DNA of 64,000 nt from contig DASXOZ010000017.1 of assembly GCA_036493895.1 (NCBI GenBank), positions 1 through 64,000 of the forward strand. Direction: 5' to 3'. The translations under genes were made by a program, and so were the position numbers. The DNA comes from Candidatus Binatia bacterium (GTDB taxonomy: Bacteria > Desulfobacterota > Binatia > UBA1149 > CAITLU01). A model generated the notes under the pieces. It ran no database searches. It was given only the letters and a program-made list of their open reading frames with translations, and was not told the origin of the DNA. Below, piece by piece: positions 54,093 to 63,815 of the stretch. Every line of letters starts with the position of its first letter. The stretch's first letter is position 1.

Positions 54093-55502
54093 TCAGATGT
54101 GGATCGCGCGCCCGTCGACGCCGAGTGCCGCTTCCTTGATCGCTTCGGCCAGCGTCGGATGGGCATGGGCGGAGCGCGCGATGTCTTCTGCCGTCGCACC
54201 GAACTCGATCGCGACCGCGGCTTCGGCGATCAGCTCCGAGGCGTTCGCGCCGACGATGTGGATGCCGAGCACCGCATCGGTGGCCGCGTCGGCGACGATG
54301 CGCACGGCGCCGTCGGTCTCGCCGGTGCACCGCGCGCGCGGCGTCGCCGTGAACGGGAAGGTGCCGACCTTGACGTCGTGGCCTGCTGCGCGGGCGGCCT
54401 CCTCGCCGAGTCCCACCGTGGCCAGCTCCGGCCACGTGTAGACCACCGACGGGATTGCCGAGTAGTTGACGTGGCCTGCCACGCCCGCGATGCGCTCGAC
54501 GCACGCGATGCCTTCTTCGGAAGCCTTGTGCGCGAGCATCGCGCCGGCGACGACGTCGCCGATTGCGAAAATGCCGGGTTTACTCGTCTCGAAATGCTCC
54601 GAGACGCGGATGCGGCCGCGCTCGTCCGCATCGATGCCGACCTCGGCCAGGGCGAGCCCGTCGGTGAACGCGCGTCTTCCGACGGCGACGAGCACGACGT
54701 CCCAGGTATCGTCGCTGCGCTTGCCGTCCTTGCCCTCGAGCGTGACCTTGACGCCCTTGCCGGAGACCGCGGCGGCCACTGCGCTGGTCTGCAGCAGGAT
54801 CTCGATGCCCTGCTTCTTCAGCGAGCGCTCGAGAAGCTGGGCACTCCTGCGGTCGGTGCCGGGCACGATCTGGTCCATCAGCTCGACGATGCGAACGCTC
54901 GCGCCGAGGCGGCTCCAGACCGATCCGAGCTCCAGGCCGATGGCGCCGCCGCCGACGACGAGCATGCGCTGCGGCACGGCATCGAACGACAACGCTTCGG
55001 TGGAGTTCACGATGCGCTTGCCGTCCACCGGAAGATGCGCAAGCGAGATCGGTACGCTGCCGCTCGCAATGAGAATGTTCGCGGTTTCCAGCTCGGCGTC
55101 GTTCAGTCCCGTGACCTCGACGATGCCGTCGGGCGGCGCCGCCGCGATGGTCGCGTTGCCGTGCCAGACGTCGATCTTGTTCTTCTTCATCAGGCCCTGC
55201 ACGCCGCGCGTCAGGCCGTCGACGACCGTGCGCTTTCGCGCCATCATCGCACCGAGATCCAGCGCAACGTCGCCGGCCTTGATGCCGTGCACGGCGAGGC
55301 CTTCGCGTGCCTGCGCGTACAGTTCGGAGGATTCGAGCAGCGCCTTGCTCGGGATGCAGCCGACGTTGAGGCAGGTGCCGCCGAGCGTGCCGTCTTTTTC
55401 GACGATCGCGGTCTTCAGGCCGAGCTGGGATGCGCGGATCGCGGCCTGGTATCCGCCCGGTCCGGCTCCGATGACGACGAGATCGTAACGCTGTCTGGCC
55501 AT
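54093..55502 (-). CDS. lpdA: Dihydrolipoyl dehydrogenase (E3)
   Basis: The protein has 469 residues, normal for the family. FAD site DLVVIGAGPGGYQAAIRASQ, redox disulfide GGTCLNVGCIPSKAL (C44/C49 region), NAD site VVGGGAIGLELGSVW, the second FAD contact IFAIGDVVAGAMLAHKASEE and the C-terminal catalytic HAHPTLAEAIKEA are all present. It reoxidises dihydrolipoyl groups with NAD+. Third gene of the sucA-sucB-lpdA operon, 51 bp after sucB. Confidence 0.96.
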   Translation of the reverse strand: MARQRYDLVVIGAGPGGYQAAIRASQLGLKTAIVEKDGTLGGTCLNVGCIPSKALLESSELYAQAREGLAVHGIKAGDVALDLGAMMARKRTVVDGLTRGVQGLMKKNKIDVWHGNATIAAAPPDGIVEVTGLNDAELETANILIASGSVPISLAHLPVDGKRIVNSTEALSFDAVPQRMLVVGGGAIGLELGSVWSRLGASVRIVELMDQIVPGTDRRSAQLLERSLKKQGIEILLQTSAVAAAVSGKGVKVTLEGKDGKRSDDTWDVVLVAVGRRAFTDGLALAEVGIDADERGRIRVSEHFETSKPGIFAIGDVVAGAMLAHKASEEGIACVERIAGVAGHVNYSAIPSVVYTWPELATVGLGEEAARAAGHDVKVGTFPFTATPRARCTGETDGAVRIVADAATDAVLGIHIVGANASELIAEAAVAIEFGATAEDIARSAHAHPTLAEAIKEAALGVDGRAIHI

Positions 55503-55553
55503 GTTTCCCCCGTTGGGGCAGCGAAACTGCCCGCTGCGGCGCGCAGGGCGCCG

Positions 55554-56879
55554 TCAGATCTCGAGCAGCAGTCGCGAAGGATCCTCGACACGCTCCTTGA
55601 CGCGCACGAGGAAGGTGACGGCTTCGCGGCCGTCGACGAGGCGATGATCGTAGGAGAGAGCCACGTACATCATCGGCCGGATCACGATCTGGTCGGCAAC
55701 GACGACAGGCCGCTTCTCGATCTTGTGCATCCCGAGAATGCCGCTCTGGGGCGGATTGAGGATCGGCGTCGACAGCAGCGACCCGAACACGCCGCCGTTG
55801 GAGATCGTGAACGTGCCGCCGGAAAGGTCGGCCACTTCGAGCTTGCCGTCACGGGCAAGGGCGGCCAGGCGCCCGATCTCGCGCTCGAGGCCGGCCAGCG
55901 TCATCGCGTCCGCGTTGCGGACGACCGGGACGACCAGTCCGCGCTCGGTCGATGCCGCAATGCCGAGATGCACGCTCTTCCTCGTTACAACCTCGTCGCC
56001 ATCGATCTGCGCCGCGACCATCGGCACGTCGCGCAGCGCAAGGATGCATGCGCGCGCGAAGATCGACATGAACCCGAGCGAGACTCCATGGGCCTTCTGG
56101 AACGTTTCCTTGTGACGCGCGCGAAGCTCCATCGCGGCGCTCATGTCGATTTCGTTGAACGTCGTCAGGATCGCGGCGGTGTGCTGGGCCGCGACGAGGC
56201 GGTCGGCGATGGTGCGGCGAAGACGCGTCATGCGGGTGCGCTCTTCGCCGTCGTCGGCAGTAGAACGCTGCTGCACGGTCGCGGCGGGGGCCGGCGAAGG
56301 CGCAGCTTCGCGGCCCCGCGTTTCCACGGCGGCCGCAACGTCGCCCTTGGTCACGCGTCCGCCGGGGCCGGTTCCGCGTACGGAAGACGGATCGACGTCC
56401 TGCTCTTCGGCTGCACGCCGGGCGGCGCGGCCGAGGCGAGGAGCGGCCGAAGAAGCGGCCGCCGGTGAAGGCGTCGCCGCAGGCGGCGCAACCCTCGCGG
56501 CAGCGGCGCTCGCCGCAGCCGCAGCGGGAGCGGCAGCAGGCACAGCAGCAGGCATCGCAGAAGGCCCAGCCGTTGCCGGCGCCGCCTTTGCGCCCGCACT
56601 GTCCCGGCGCGCGGCCGCTGCCTTCGGGGCAGCCTTTGCGGCGTCTGCTTCCTCGATGCGGGCGAGCACTTCGCCGATCTTTACGACGGCGCCCTTGTCG
56701 CGAAGAATCCGCAGCACTCCGGCGGCGGGCGACGGCAACTCGACGGTGGTCTTGTCGGTTTCCAGCTCGACGATGATCTCGTCGACGGCCACGGCATCGC
56801 CGTCGGCTTTGCGCCACGCGAGGACCTCGGCCTCGGTGATCGACTCTCCGAGCTGCGGGACGACGACGTCAGCCGGCAT
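55554..56879 (-). CDS. sucB: Dihydrolipoyllysine succinyltransferase, E2 of 2-oxoglutarate dehydrogenase
   Basis: The protein has 441 residues. The lipoyl domain (1-75) has the lipoylated K43 in [14 protein letters not shown]. An Ala-rich linker (about 78-140) leads to the peripheral-subunit-binding domain [20 protein letters not shown] with [15 protein letters not shown]. The catalytic domain ends in [20 protein letters not shown], containing the HxxxDG active-site motif. It is encoded next to SucA and overlaps its stop by 11 bases, which identifies it as the succinyl- rather than acetyltransferase. Confidence 0.95.
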   Translation of the reverse strand: MPADVVVPQLGESITEAEVLAWRKADGDAVAVDEIIVELETDKTTVELPSPAAGVLRILRDKGAVVKIGEVLARIEEADAAKAAPKAAAARRDSAGAKAAPATAGPSAMPAAVPAAAPAAAAASAAAARVAPPAATPSPAAASSAAPRLGRAARRAAEEQDVDPSSVRGTGPGGRVTKGDVAAAVETRGREAAPSPAPAATVQQRSTADDGEERTRMTRLRRTIADRLVAAQHTAAILTTFNEIDMSAAMELRARHKETFQKAHGVSLGFMSIFARACILALRDVPMVAAQIDGDEVVTRKSVHLGIAASTERGLVVPVVRNADAMTLAGLEREIGRLAALARDGKLEVADLSGGTFTISNGGVFGSLLSTPILNPPQSGILGMHKIEKRPVVVADQIVIRPMMYVALSYDHRLVDGREAVTFLVRVKERVEDPSRLLLEI

Positions 56880-59670
56880 GGCTCACCCACGAGACCGACT
56901 GTGCACGGCTCGGGCGAAACGCGTTGTCGAGCATCTGCCTCAGCTCGGCCTGGTGCTTCTTGTAGGAGCCGGTGGCGGGACTGGCCGCCGCTTCGCGGCC
57001 CACGTAGTAGAGCATGCGCTGGTCGTCGAAAATCATGTGGTTGCGATCGAAGATGAAGCGCCACGCGCCCATGTTCTTCGGTTCTTCCTGTACCCAGTCC
57101 ACTTCGGTCGTGGCCGGATAGCGCGACAGCACTTCGCGGATCTCGGCGAGGGGGAAGGGGTAGAGCTGTTCGACGCGCACGATCGCGACGTCGTGGATGT
57201 TGCGCTCGGTGCGGTCGGCGACCAGGTCGTAGTAGACCTTGCCGCTGCACAGCAGTACGCGACGCACGTGCTCGCGATCGATGTCGCCGGTCTCGTCGAG
57301 CACCAGGCGGAAGTCGACGTCGGTGAAGTCCTCGATCGTCGAGACGCAGAGGCGATTCCTCAGCATGCTCTTCGGGCTCATGATGACGAGCGGCTTGCGG
57401 AAGTTGCGTTTCACCTGGCGGCGCAGCACGTGGAAGAGCTGGGCCGGGCTGGTCAGGTTGCAGACCTGGATGTTCTGCTCGGCGCACAGCGTAAGGAAGC
57501 GCTCGAGGCGGCCGCTCGAATGCTCCGGGCCCTGGCCTTCGTAGCCGTGGGGCAGCAGCAGCACGATGCCGTTGGTGCGCTGCCACTTCGATTCGGCCGA
57601 GGCGATGAACTGGTCGATGATGATCTGGGCGCCATTGGCGAAATCGCCGAACTGGGCTTCCCAGACCACGAGGTTTCGCGGGTCGGCCGACGCGAAACCG
57701 TACTCGAAGCCGAGTACGCCGGCTTCCGACAGGTTGCTGTCGATCAGGTAAAAGCGGCTCTGCTCGGCGCTCATGTGGTCGAGAGGCACCCAGATCGAGC
57801 CGTTCTCCATGTCGTGGAGCTCGGCCTGGCGGTGGCTGAACGTGCCGCGGCCGGAATCCTGCCCGGAAAGGCGCACGCAGGTGCCCTCGAGCAGCAGCGT
57901 GCCGAGGGCGAGCATCTCGCCGCAGCCCCAGTCGATTCCCGCTCCCGAGAACACCATGTGCGTGCGCTCGGTGTAGAGCTTCGCGATTTTCGGGTGGGGC
58001 GTGAAGCCGTCGGGCTTGACGGCCACCGTGCGCGCGACCTCGCGAAGCAGGTCCGCCGACACGCGCGTCGTCGCCGACCAGTCTTCGCCCGCCCACGTGA
58101 TCCCCTTCCAGACTCCGCCGAAGGAGAACACCTGCTGCTTGGGCATGAAGTCGCGCGCGTAATCGAGGGCCTTGTTGAACTCGGTGTCGATGCGCTCGAC
58201 GATGTCGGAGACGCCGCGCTCGTCGAGCACGCCTTCGCGCACGAGGCGGTCGGCGTAGACGCGCGACACCGGCGGCATCGATGCGATCTTGCGGTACATC
58301 AGCGGCTGCGTGAACGTCGGGTCGTCGAGCTCGTTGTGGCCGTGGCGCCGGTAGCAGACGAGATCGACGAGCACGTCTTCGCGGAAGCGCGAGCGGAACT
58401 CCGCCGCGATGCGGCCCACCTGCACGACCGCTTCCGGATCGTCGCCGTTGGCGTGAAGCGTCAGCGCCGAAATCAGCTTGGCGACTTCGGTGGGATAACG
58501 CGTGAAGCGGTAGTCTTTGGGCGAAGTGGTGAAGCCGATCTGGTTGTTGACGATCAGGTGGATCGTGCCGCCGGTACGGAACGCGTCGAGCTCCGACAGG
58601 CCGAGCGTCTCCATGACGATTCCCTGGCCCATGAATGCCGCGTCGCCATGCATCAGCAGCGGCAGGACCATGCTGCAATCGGAATCGGCCAGGTAGTGCT
58701 GCTTTCCGGCGACGATGCCTTCGGCCACCGGGTTGATCGCCTCGAGATGGCTCGGATTGAACAGCAGCGACAGGTGGATGTCGGAACCGGACCTGGTGCG
58801 GTGATCGCGCGAATAGCCGAGGTGGTACTTGACGTCGCCGTCGCCCTGCACGCTCTCGGCGAGGAAGTTCCCCTCGAACTCGGAGAAGATCATCTCGTAA
58901 GGCTTGCCGAGGATGTGCGCGAGCACGTTGAGGCGCCCGCGGTGCGGCATGCCCATCACGACTTCGCGCGCGCCGAGGCGTCCGCTCTCCTCGACGATCT
59001 GGTGCGTGAGCGGCACCAGCGACTCGGCGCCTTCGAGCGAGAAGCGCTTGGCGCCGACGTACTTCTTGTGCAGGAACTGCTCGAACATGTTCGCGCGCAG
59101 AAGCTGGTCGAGGATCTCGATGCGCTCGGCCTCGCTCAGGCCCGGGCGGTTGCAGGAGGGCTCGATGCGCTCCTGGATCCACTCGCGCCTCTCCTTGCTC
59201 TGGAAGTACATGTACTCGATCGCGACCGTGCCGCAGTACGTCGCGCGCAGGTGCTCGATCAGCTCGCCGATGCGCACGACGGGCTTGGCCTTGAATCCCG
59301 GCACCTCGACCGCGCGCGAAAGATCGGCTTCGCTCAGCCCGAATTGCGAAAGCTCGAGCAGCGGATGCGAAGGCTGGTTTTGGCCGAGGGGATCGAGGTC
59401 GGCGATGAGGTGGCCGAGCTCGCGGTACGAGTGGATCAGGTCGAGAACGCTCGCCGTTGCCAGCGTTGCCGCGCCGCGGCGCGAGGGCCGAGGCGTTTCC
59501 TCTGCAGCAGGCGCCGCCTGTGCCGCTGCCGGCGAGCCGCCCGCCAGATCGAAGCCGGCGAAGAACAGGCGCCAGTCCTCGCCCACCGACGAGGGATCGG
59601 CAAGGTACTTTCGGTACAGTGCGTCGACGTAGTCGGCGTTGGAGATGTTTGCGAAATCGGGCTTGCTCAT
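56869..59670 (-). CDS. sucA: 2-Oxoglutarate dehydrogenase E1 component
   Basis: The ATG at 59670 ([20 protein letters not shown]) gives 933 residues. The N-terminal [10 protein letters not shown] segment that docks to E2 is present, followed after a variable linker by [48 protein letters not shown], the thiamine-diphosphate/Mg loop ([15 protein letters not shown]...[20 protein letters not shown]) and [20 protein letters not shown]. The C-terminal domain ends with [12 protein letters not shown]. It decarboxylates 2-oxoglutarate in the TCA cycle. An upstream in-frame start at 59847 would add a sequence with no family counterpart. Confidence 0.97.
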   Translation of the reverse strand: MSKPDFANISNADYVDALYRKYLADPSSVGEDWRLFFAGFDLAGGSPAAAQAAPAAEETPRPSRRGAATLATASVLDLIHSYRELGHLIADLDPLGQNQPSHPLLELSQFGLSEADLSRAVEVPGFKAKPVVRIGELIEHLRATYCGTVAIEYMYFQSKERREWIQERIEPSCNRPGLSEAERIEILDQLLRANMFEQFLHKKYVGAKRFSLEGAESLVPLTHQIVEESGRLGAREVVMGMPHRGRLNVLAHILGKPYEMIFSEFEGNFLAESVQGDGDVKYHLGYSRDHRTRSGSDIHLSLLFNPSHLEAINPVAEGIVAGKQHYLADSDCSMVLPLLMHGDAAFMGQGIVMETLGLSELDAFRTGGTIHLIVNNQIGFTTSPKDYRFTRYPTEVAKLISALTLHANGDDPEAVVQVGRIAAEFRSRFREDVLVDLVCYRRHGHNELDDPTFTQPLMYRKIASMPPVSRVYADRLVREGVLDERGVSDIVERIDTEFNKALDYARDFMPKQQVFSFGGVWKGITWAGEDWSATTRVSADLLREVARTVAVKPDGFTPHPKIAKLYTERTHMVFSGAGIDWGCGEMLALGTLLLEGTCVRLSGQDSGRGTFSHRQAELHDMENGSIWVPLDHMSAEQSRFYLIDSNLSEAGVLGFEYGFASADPRNLVVWEAQFGDFANGAQIIIDQFIASAESKWQRTNGIVLLLPHGYEGQGPEHSSGRLERFLTLCAEQNIQVCNLTSPAQLFHVLRRQVKRNFRKPLVIMSPKSMLRNRLCVSTIEDFTDVDFRLVLDETGDIDREHVRRVLLCSGKVYYDLVADRTERNIHDVAIVRVEQLYPFPLAEIREVLSRYPATTEVDWVQEEPKNMGAWRFIFDRNHMIFDDQRMLYYVGREAAASPATGSYKKHQAELRQMLDNAFRPSRAQSVSWVSHAG

Positions 59671-59952
59671 GACCTGGTTGCGCCGCTGGAGCCGGCGCGG
59701 ACTTTGCGTAGACGTCGTGCACTCACCGAATCTGGGATGGTCCCGATTTGCCGGTGCGACGCAGGGCGCCCATTTTAAGCGGCATCGCGCTGTGGTTGCG
59801 AGCAGGCGCCGGCCGGCTGCCGCATCGAGTCGCGCAGCGATCGTCACCGCTGGCAGCCGCAGCGCCGCGGCAACGCGATCCGATTAGCGAGGCTTACGGT
59901 AAAGCCTGAGAAACCTTATGCTTTTTGGTGCGAGGGTCGCCCGGAGTTCCGG

Positions 59953-60216
59953 ATGAAAACGACGAAGACATTCACCCGTCCCGAATTGAGGCAGCTGCGG
60001 CAACGCCTGGCCGAGGAGCCGGACTCGATCGCCGGCTCCGTCGACATCATCCAGGCGTTGCTCGACCAGGCGGAGTACGGCCTCGACTGCGCCGCGCTGC
60101 TCGAGGAAGCGGTGCGCTTTCCGGCCGAACCGTACACCGACGCCGAGGCCCTGGTCGCGAGGCTGACCGACGGTTTCAATGCGATCTGGAACCGCCACCA
60201 TTGGTCGGCGGCCTGA
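59953..60216 (+). CDS. Small protein of unknown function
   Basis: The protein has 87 residues, likely all helical: TFTRPELRQLRQRLAEEPDS, VDIIQALLDQAEYGLDCAAL and LVARLTDGFNAIWNRHHWSA. No signal peptide or membrane segment. A GGAG sits a few bases upstream of the ATG. I do not recognise it. It is divergent from sucA and precedes an exported protein gene by 108 bp. Confidence 0.5.
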   Translation: MKTTKTFTRPELRQLRQRLAEEPDSIAGSVDIIQALLDQAEYGLDCAALLEEAVRFPAEPYTDAEALVARLTDGFNAIWNRHHWSAA

Positions 60217-60324
60217 AATTTCATACTTGAGACCAGCGCCGGTCCGGGTCACACTGCCGGTTCGTGCCCGTCCGGCTGCCGAATGGGGCCACCACCAACG
60301 ATTTCCGCCGGATAGCCGCCGGCC

Positions 60325-60921
60325 GTGAAGGACACCGTGAAGCTCGAAACCGAGTTCGTGAGCCGCAGGGGAAGCTGGAAGAGCGCACTGGTTGCCGCTG
60401 CGACGGTCGCGATCGTGACCGCCGGCGGCCCGATTCTGGTCCTGCCCGCCCTGGCCGCCAAGGGCGACTGCTCCCAGCCGCTTTCGAGCGGGACCGGCCC
60501 ATCGGCTGCCGACTGCGGTTTCGTCCTGCAGGCCTCGGTCGGATCCAAGACCTGCGAGCTGTGCGTCTGCGACGCCAACGGCAGCGGCACGCTGACCACC
60601 GTGGACGCGCTGGTCTGCCTCAAGGTCGCCGTCGGGCAGAACGTTGCCCTGTCGTGCCCGAGCTGCTCGTCAGGTACATCGACGACGACGACCCTGGTCG
60701 AGCGCGTATCGACGACCTCCACGTCCACGACGTCGACGACGACGACGATGCCCTTGCACTGCTCGAGCAATTCCGACTGTTCGTCGCTTCCGACCGCCTT
60801 CCGCTGCAACCCGAACGACGAGCTTTGCGAGAAGCCGTGCTTCAAGAACATCGACTGCCACGATTTCTACGAGTGCAACCTGACGACGCACTACTGCCAG
60901 GCCCCCGCTCCGCTATTCTGA
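60325..60921 (+). CDS. Exported protein with dockerin-like module, Thr-rich linker and Cys-rich end
   Basis: The protein has 198 residues from the GTG at 60325; a GTG at 60337 with GAAGGA upstream is an equally good start. A signal peptide (ALVAAATVAIVTAGGPILVL) precedes a dockerin-like module, ELCVCDANGSGTLTTVDALV continuing CLKVAVGQNVALSCPSC. A Ser/Thr linker (STSTTSTTTTM) leads to a C-terminal domain with repeated cysteines (SNSDCSSLPTAFRCNPNDEL; KNIDCHDFYECNLTTHYC), a pattern seen in myxobacteria-type exported proteins. The module matches those in the nonahaem protein and the YadA-head-like protein. Role unknown. Confidence 0.75.
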   Translation: MKDTVKLETEFVSRRGSWKSALVAAATVAIVTAGGPILVLPALAAKGDCSQPLSSGTGPSAADCGFVLQASVGSKTCELCVCDANGSGTLTTVDALVCLKVAVGQNVALSCPSCSSGTSTTTTLVERVSTTSTSTTSTTTTMPLHCSSNSDCSSLPTAFRCNPNDELCEKPCFKNIDCHDFYECNLTTHYCQAPAPLF

Positions 60922-60987
60922 CCGCTCGCCGGCCCCGGCCTGCGATCTACCGTTTTCTCGTACGCCTTCGCATGCCAGCATGAGGGC

Positions 60988-61926
60988 ATGAATCTCCTTG
61001 GCGCGGCCGGCCCCGGCCCCTGCAGCGAGCTGTCGGCCCTCCACGGGCTGCCGCTGATCGGGACCGCCGGCTGTTATGACGCGGTGCTGGCCTTCGAGCT
61101 TGCGCCGCCGTGGACTCCGCGCCTGGCCGGCTCGCGTGCGTCGGATGCCGCGCTCGATGCGGCCATCGCAAGGACGGGGCGCGAATCGAAGCGGGTGCGC
61201 CTTCTCGCGCTGGAGCCGGACGGAGAGCCCGACCGCGCCCGCATTCTCTGGTTCACGCGGCAGCCGGGTTCGTTCGAGCGCTTCGAGAGGCGCGAGTACA
61301 TCGCCCTGCGCCGCGACCTCGGCGCTTCGATCGAAAGGCTGACGCTCACCGGCTCTCTCGCCGAAGGGCGCGTCGAGGTAGCCGACGCCGCCCGCGACAT
61401 CCTCGTCTGCACGCACGGCGCACGCGACGCGTGCTGCGGACGATTCGGCTATCCGCTCTTCGTTCGCTTCTCGCAGCTCGCGCGGCGGCATAGCGACGTG
61501 CGCGTGTGGAGGACGAGCCACCTCGGTGGTCATCGCTTCGCCCCGACGTTGATCGACCTGCCGAGCGGACGCCTTTTCGGCCGGCTCGGCGGCGACGATG
61601 CCGAAGCGGTGCTCGACGGCGGCAGCGCGCTGCTGTCGCGCGTGGAGACGATCTATCGGGGGCGCTGCGCGTTGCCGGAGGCCGCGCAGATCGTCGAGAG
61701 ACGGCTCTGGCTCGAGATCGGTGAGAGCATCGAGAACGCGACGCTGGCGTGGCAGGTCGAGCCGAGCGGGGATCGCTGGAACGTCCGTCTCGAAGCGATC
61801 TGCGACGGTGGACGCCGCCATGCCGTGCAGGCCGTGGTCGAACGCGCCGCGAGCCACGCGATCACCACGCCCACGAGCTGCGGCCGCGATCCGGAGTCGG
61901 AAGCGCCGTGGAATCTGGTCGCGTGA
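60988..61926 (+). CDS. Sucrase/ferredoxin-like (Suc_Fer-like) protein
   Basis: The protein has 312 residues. The family is recognised from PCSELSALHGLPLIGTAGCY at the start, ILVCTHGARDACCGRFGYPL in the middle (thioredoxin-like ferredoxin cysteines) and VWRTSHLGGHRFAPTLIDLP, followed by GRLFGRL. Related domains bind a [2Fe-2S] cluster, but several members carry only part of the ligands; here cysteines occur at CTHGARDACC. Function in bacteria is not established; the family name comes from a sequence once linked to sucrase. It follows an exported Cys-rich protein and precedes an alpha/beta hydrolase, with gaps of 66 and 99 bp. Confidence 0.8.
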   Translation: MNLLGAAGPGPCSELSALHGLPLIGTAGCYDAVLAFELAPPWTPRLAGSRASDAALDAAIARTGRESKRVRLLALEPDGEPDRARILWFTRQPGSFERFERREYIALRRDLGASIERLTLTGSLAEGRVEVADAARDILVCTHGARDACCGRFGYPLFVRFSQLARRHSDVRVWRTSHLGGHRFAPTLIDLPSGRLFGRLGGDDAEAVLDGGSALLSRVETIYRGRCALPEAAQIVERRLWLEIGESIENATLAWQVEPSGDRWNVRLEAICDGGRRHAVQAVVERAASHAITTPTSCGRDPESEAPWNLVA

Positions 61927-62025
61927 GCGGAGCGACGCGCACGCGAAGGCCGCGTCGTGTCGAGAACGTGCCTCGCGCCGCGGCAGCCGCGCTGCCAAAT
62001 TGAGAAAGGGTGAGAATGGGTGAGA

Positions 62026-63054
62026 ATGCGTGTGATCGGCGTCATTCTACTCGTCATTGTTGCCGTGATTGCCGCTGTGCCGTGGATCGTCGGCGGCGAG
62101 TCGAAGACGCTCGACGATGATGCGAGGCGCGGCGCGCCCGGCGACTTCGTGCGTCTCGAAGACGGCTACACGTTCTATTCGCTCGAAGGGCCTGCCCCGG
62201 CCGAAGTCGTCGTCTTCGTGCACGGCCTGAACTCGCCGTCCTACATCTGGGGCGACCTCGTGCAGATGCTGCGGGACAACGGTTACCGCACGCTCGTCTA
62301 CGACCTGTACGGACGAGGGTGGTCCGACCGTCCGTGGACCGACTACGACCTCGACCTGTTCGACCGCCAGCTGGGCGGCCTTCTTCGCAGCCTTGGTCTT
62401 GGCGGGAAAGTGCACCTGGTCGGGCTGTCGATGGGCGGCATCATCTCGTCGGAATTCACGCTGCGGCATCCCGACGCTGTCGCGAGCTTGACGATGGTGG
62501 ACCCCGGCGGATTTCGCATTGCCGTGCCGGGAGGATCGCATCTGCTCACGATGCCGATCGTCGGCGACTGGCTGATCCAGGTGATCGGTGAACGCGTGCT
62601 GATGGCAGGGCAGGCGGCCGTCGTGCACGACAAATCGCTCGTTCCCGGTCTGCTCGAGCGATTCCGGCCCCAGCTCGAGTTTGCCGGTTACAAGCGGGCC
62701 TTCCTTTCGACGCTGCGCCACGTCCCGCTGTCGGATTTCACCGCACGTTATCGCGAGCTTGCGGCATCCCCGGTGCCGATCGAGATCTTCTGGGGACGCC
62801 AGGACGAAGTGGCTCCGGCCAGCGGTGCCGACGTCGCCGCGACGCTGATTCCGAAGGCGACGATCCAATTGATCGACGATGCGGGCCACCTTTCGCACTA
62901 CGAAAAACCGAAGGAAGTAGGCCAGGCGCTGCTTCGATTCCTCGCGGACGTGCATGCGCCGAAGCAGACCGGAAACGCCCCGAAGCAGGCCCCGTCGCAC
63001 ATCGGAAATGCGCCGGCTCGCGGCAGCGACAGCGGAGGCAGCGAAACGGACTGA
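62026..63054 (+). CDS. Membrane-anchored alpha/beta hydrolase
   Basis: The ATG at 62026 follows AGGGTGAG-type sequence and gives 342 residues. An N-terminal helix (VIGVILLVIVAVIAAVPWIV) anchors the protein. The fold has VVVFVHGLNSPSYIWGDLV, DLYGRGWSDRP, the nucleophile elbow GLSMGG with S135, the Asp in IFWGRQDEVAPAS and the His in DDAGHLSHYEKP. It is likely an esterase, lipase or haloalkane-dehalogenase-like enzyme outside or at the membrane. The C-terminal 35 residues (from HAPKQTG) are a Lys/Pro/Gly/Ser-rich tail. Confidence 0.85.
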   Translation: MRVIGVILLVIVAVIAAVPWIVGGESKTLDDDARRGAPGDFVRLEDGYTFYSLEGPAPAEVVVFVHGLNSPSYIWGDLVQMLRDNGYRTLVYDLYGRGWSDRPWTDYDLDLFDRQLGGLLRSLGLGGKVHLVGLSMGGIISSEFTLRHPDAVASLTMVDPGGFRIAVPGGSHLLTMPIVGDWLIQVIGERVLMAGQAAVVHDKSLVPGLLERFRPQLEFAGYKRAFLSTLRHVPLSDFTARYRELAASPVPIEIFWGRQDEVAPASGADVAATLIPKATIQLIDDAGHLSHYEKPKEVGQALLRFLADVHAPKQTGNAPKQAPSHIGNAPARGSDSGGSETD

Positions 63055-63134
63055 TTGGACTCCGCGAGGGATTTTTCCTAGCTTTGCCCTCTTTGATGCC
63101 CGCAAATCCGGTGCTCCAGAGGCAGCCGGCACGC

Positions 63135-63211
63135 GGTGGGCGTAGCTCAGTTGGTAGAGCCCCGGATTGTGGTTCCGGTTGTCGCGGGTTCAAATCCCGT
63201 CGCCCACCCCA
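63135..63211 (+). tRNA. tRNA-His (anticodon GTG)
   Basis: The acceptor arms GTGGGCG (63136-63142) and CGCCCAC (63201-63207) pair. G at 63135 is positioned to pair with C73, the tRNA-His identity base. The anticodon loop TTGTGGT (63167-63173) gives GTG. The T arm GCGGGTTCAAATCCCGT is standard and the 3' CCA is encoded. Confidence 0.95.
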
Positions 63212-63274
63212 TCTTTTTCGTGCACGCGGCGATGTTGCCCTTCGGACGGGCATCGGGTAGCAGAGCCGGCCTGT

Positions 63275-63350
<76 letters not shown>

Positions 63351-63385
63351 CTTTTTCTTTCCAGATCCGTAAAGTTAAGCGGCTT

Positions 63386-63424
63386 CCGAACCGGGTTGAG
63401 GCAAAAGGCCTCAACCCGGTTCGG
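63386..63424 (+). terminator. 17-bp hairpin downstream of the tRNA genes
   Basis: CCGAACCGGGTTGAGGC pairs exactly with GCCTCAACCCGGTTCGG around AAAAG. It lies 36 bp after tRNA-Lys and is the probable end of the tRNA transcript, although no U-run follows. Confidence 0.6.
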
Positions 63425-63815
63425 CGGTTGTCACCCGCATAGTCACCGGTCGCTGTGCGACGCCGCACTCTCCGAACTCATTGCTCGCCGTTAGCTCAGC
63501 GTCTCGCTCCGTCTGGCCAGCGTCGCAGCAGGCCCCGAAGTTCCGCGCCCGGCGTAGGGTTGGCCGCAGGAACGATTCGTAACGCCCGAGAGCAGACTGG
63601 TACGCCGCCGATGTCGTGCCCTACCGCAGCGATTCGGCTGCCTGGAATCCATTAGTCTGACACTTCGAGCGGTGGCGCTCACCGTCAAGTGGCCTGGATC
63701 ACCGCACGTTCAAACTCCCGTGGACTCGCCGTCAATCGATGTGACAATGATACGGGGCAAAGCCATGGACGGCTTCGCCGGATCGTCGGGCGGAGTTGGT
63801 TGGGAGGACGGGCCC
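63425..63815. other. Non-coding interval after the tRNA genes
   Basis: This 391-bp stretch contains no frame with coding character and no further RNA gene that I recognise. I see no integrase gene or attachment-site duplication of the tRNA-Lys 3' end within the window. It should hold the promoter of the lipoprotein gene; GGGAGGACGG upstream of 63816 is its ribosome site. Confidence 0.45.

Noticed and set aside
56143-59778. A 1211-codon open frame on the plus strand
   Set aside because: Exactly antisense to sucB and sucA, which have complete family motifs; the translation has no recognisable fold.
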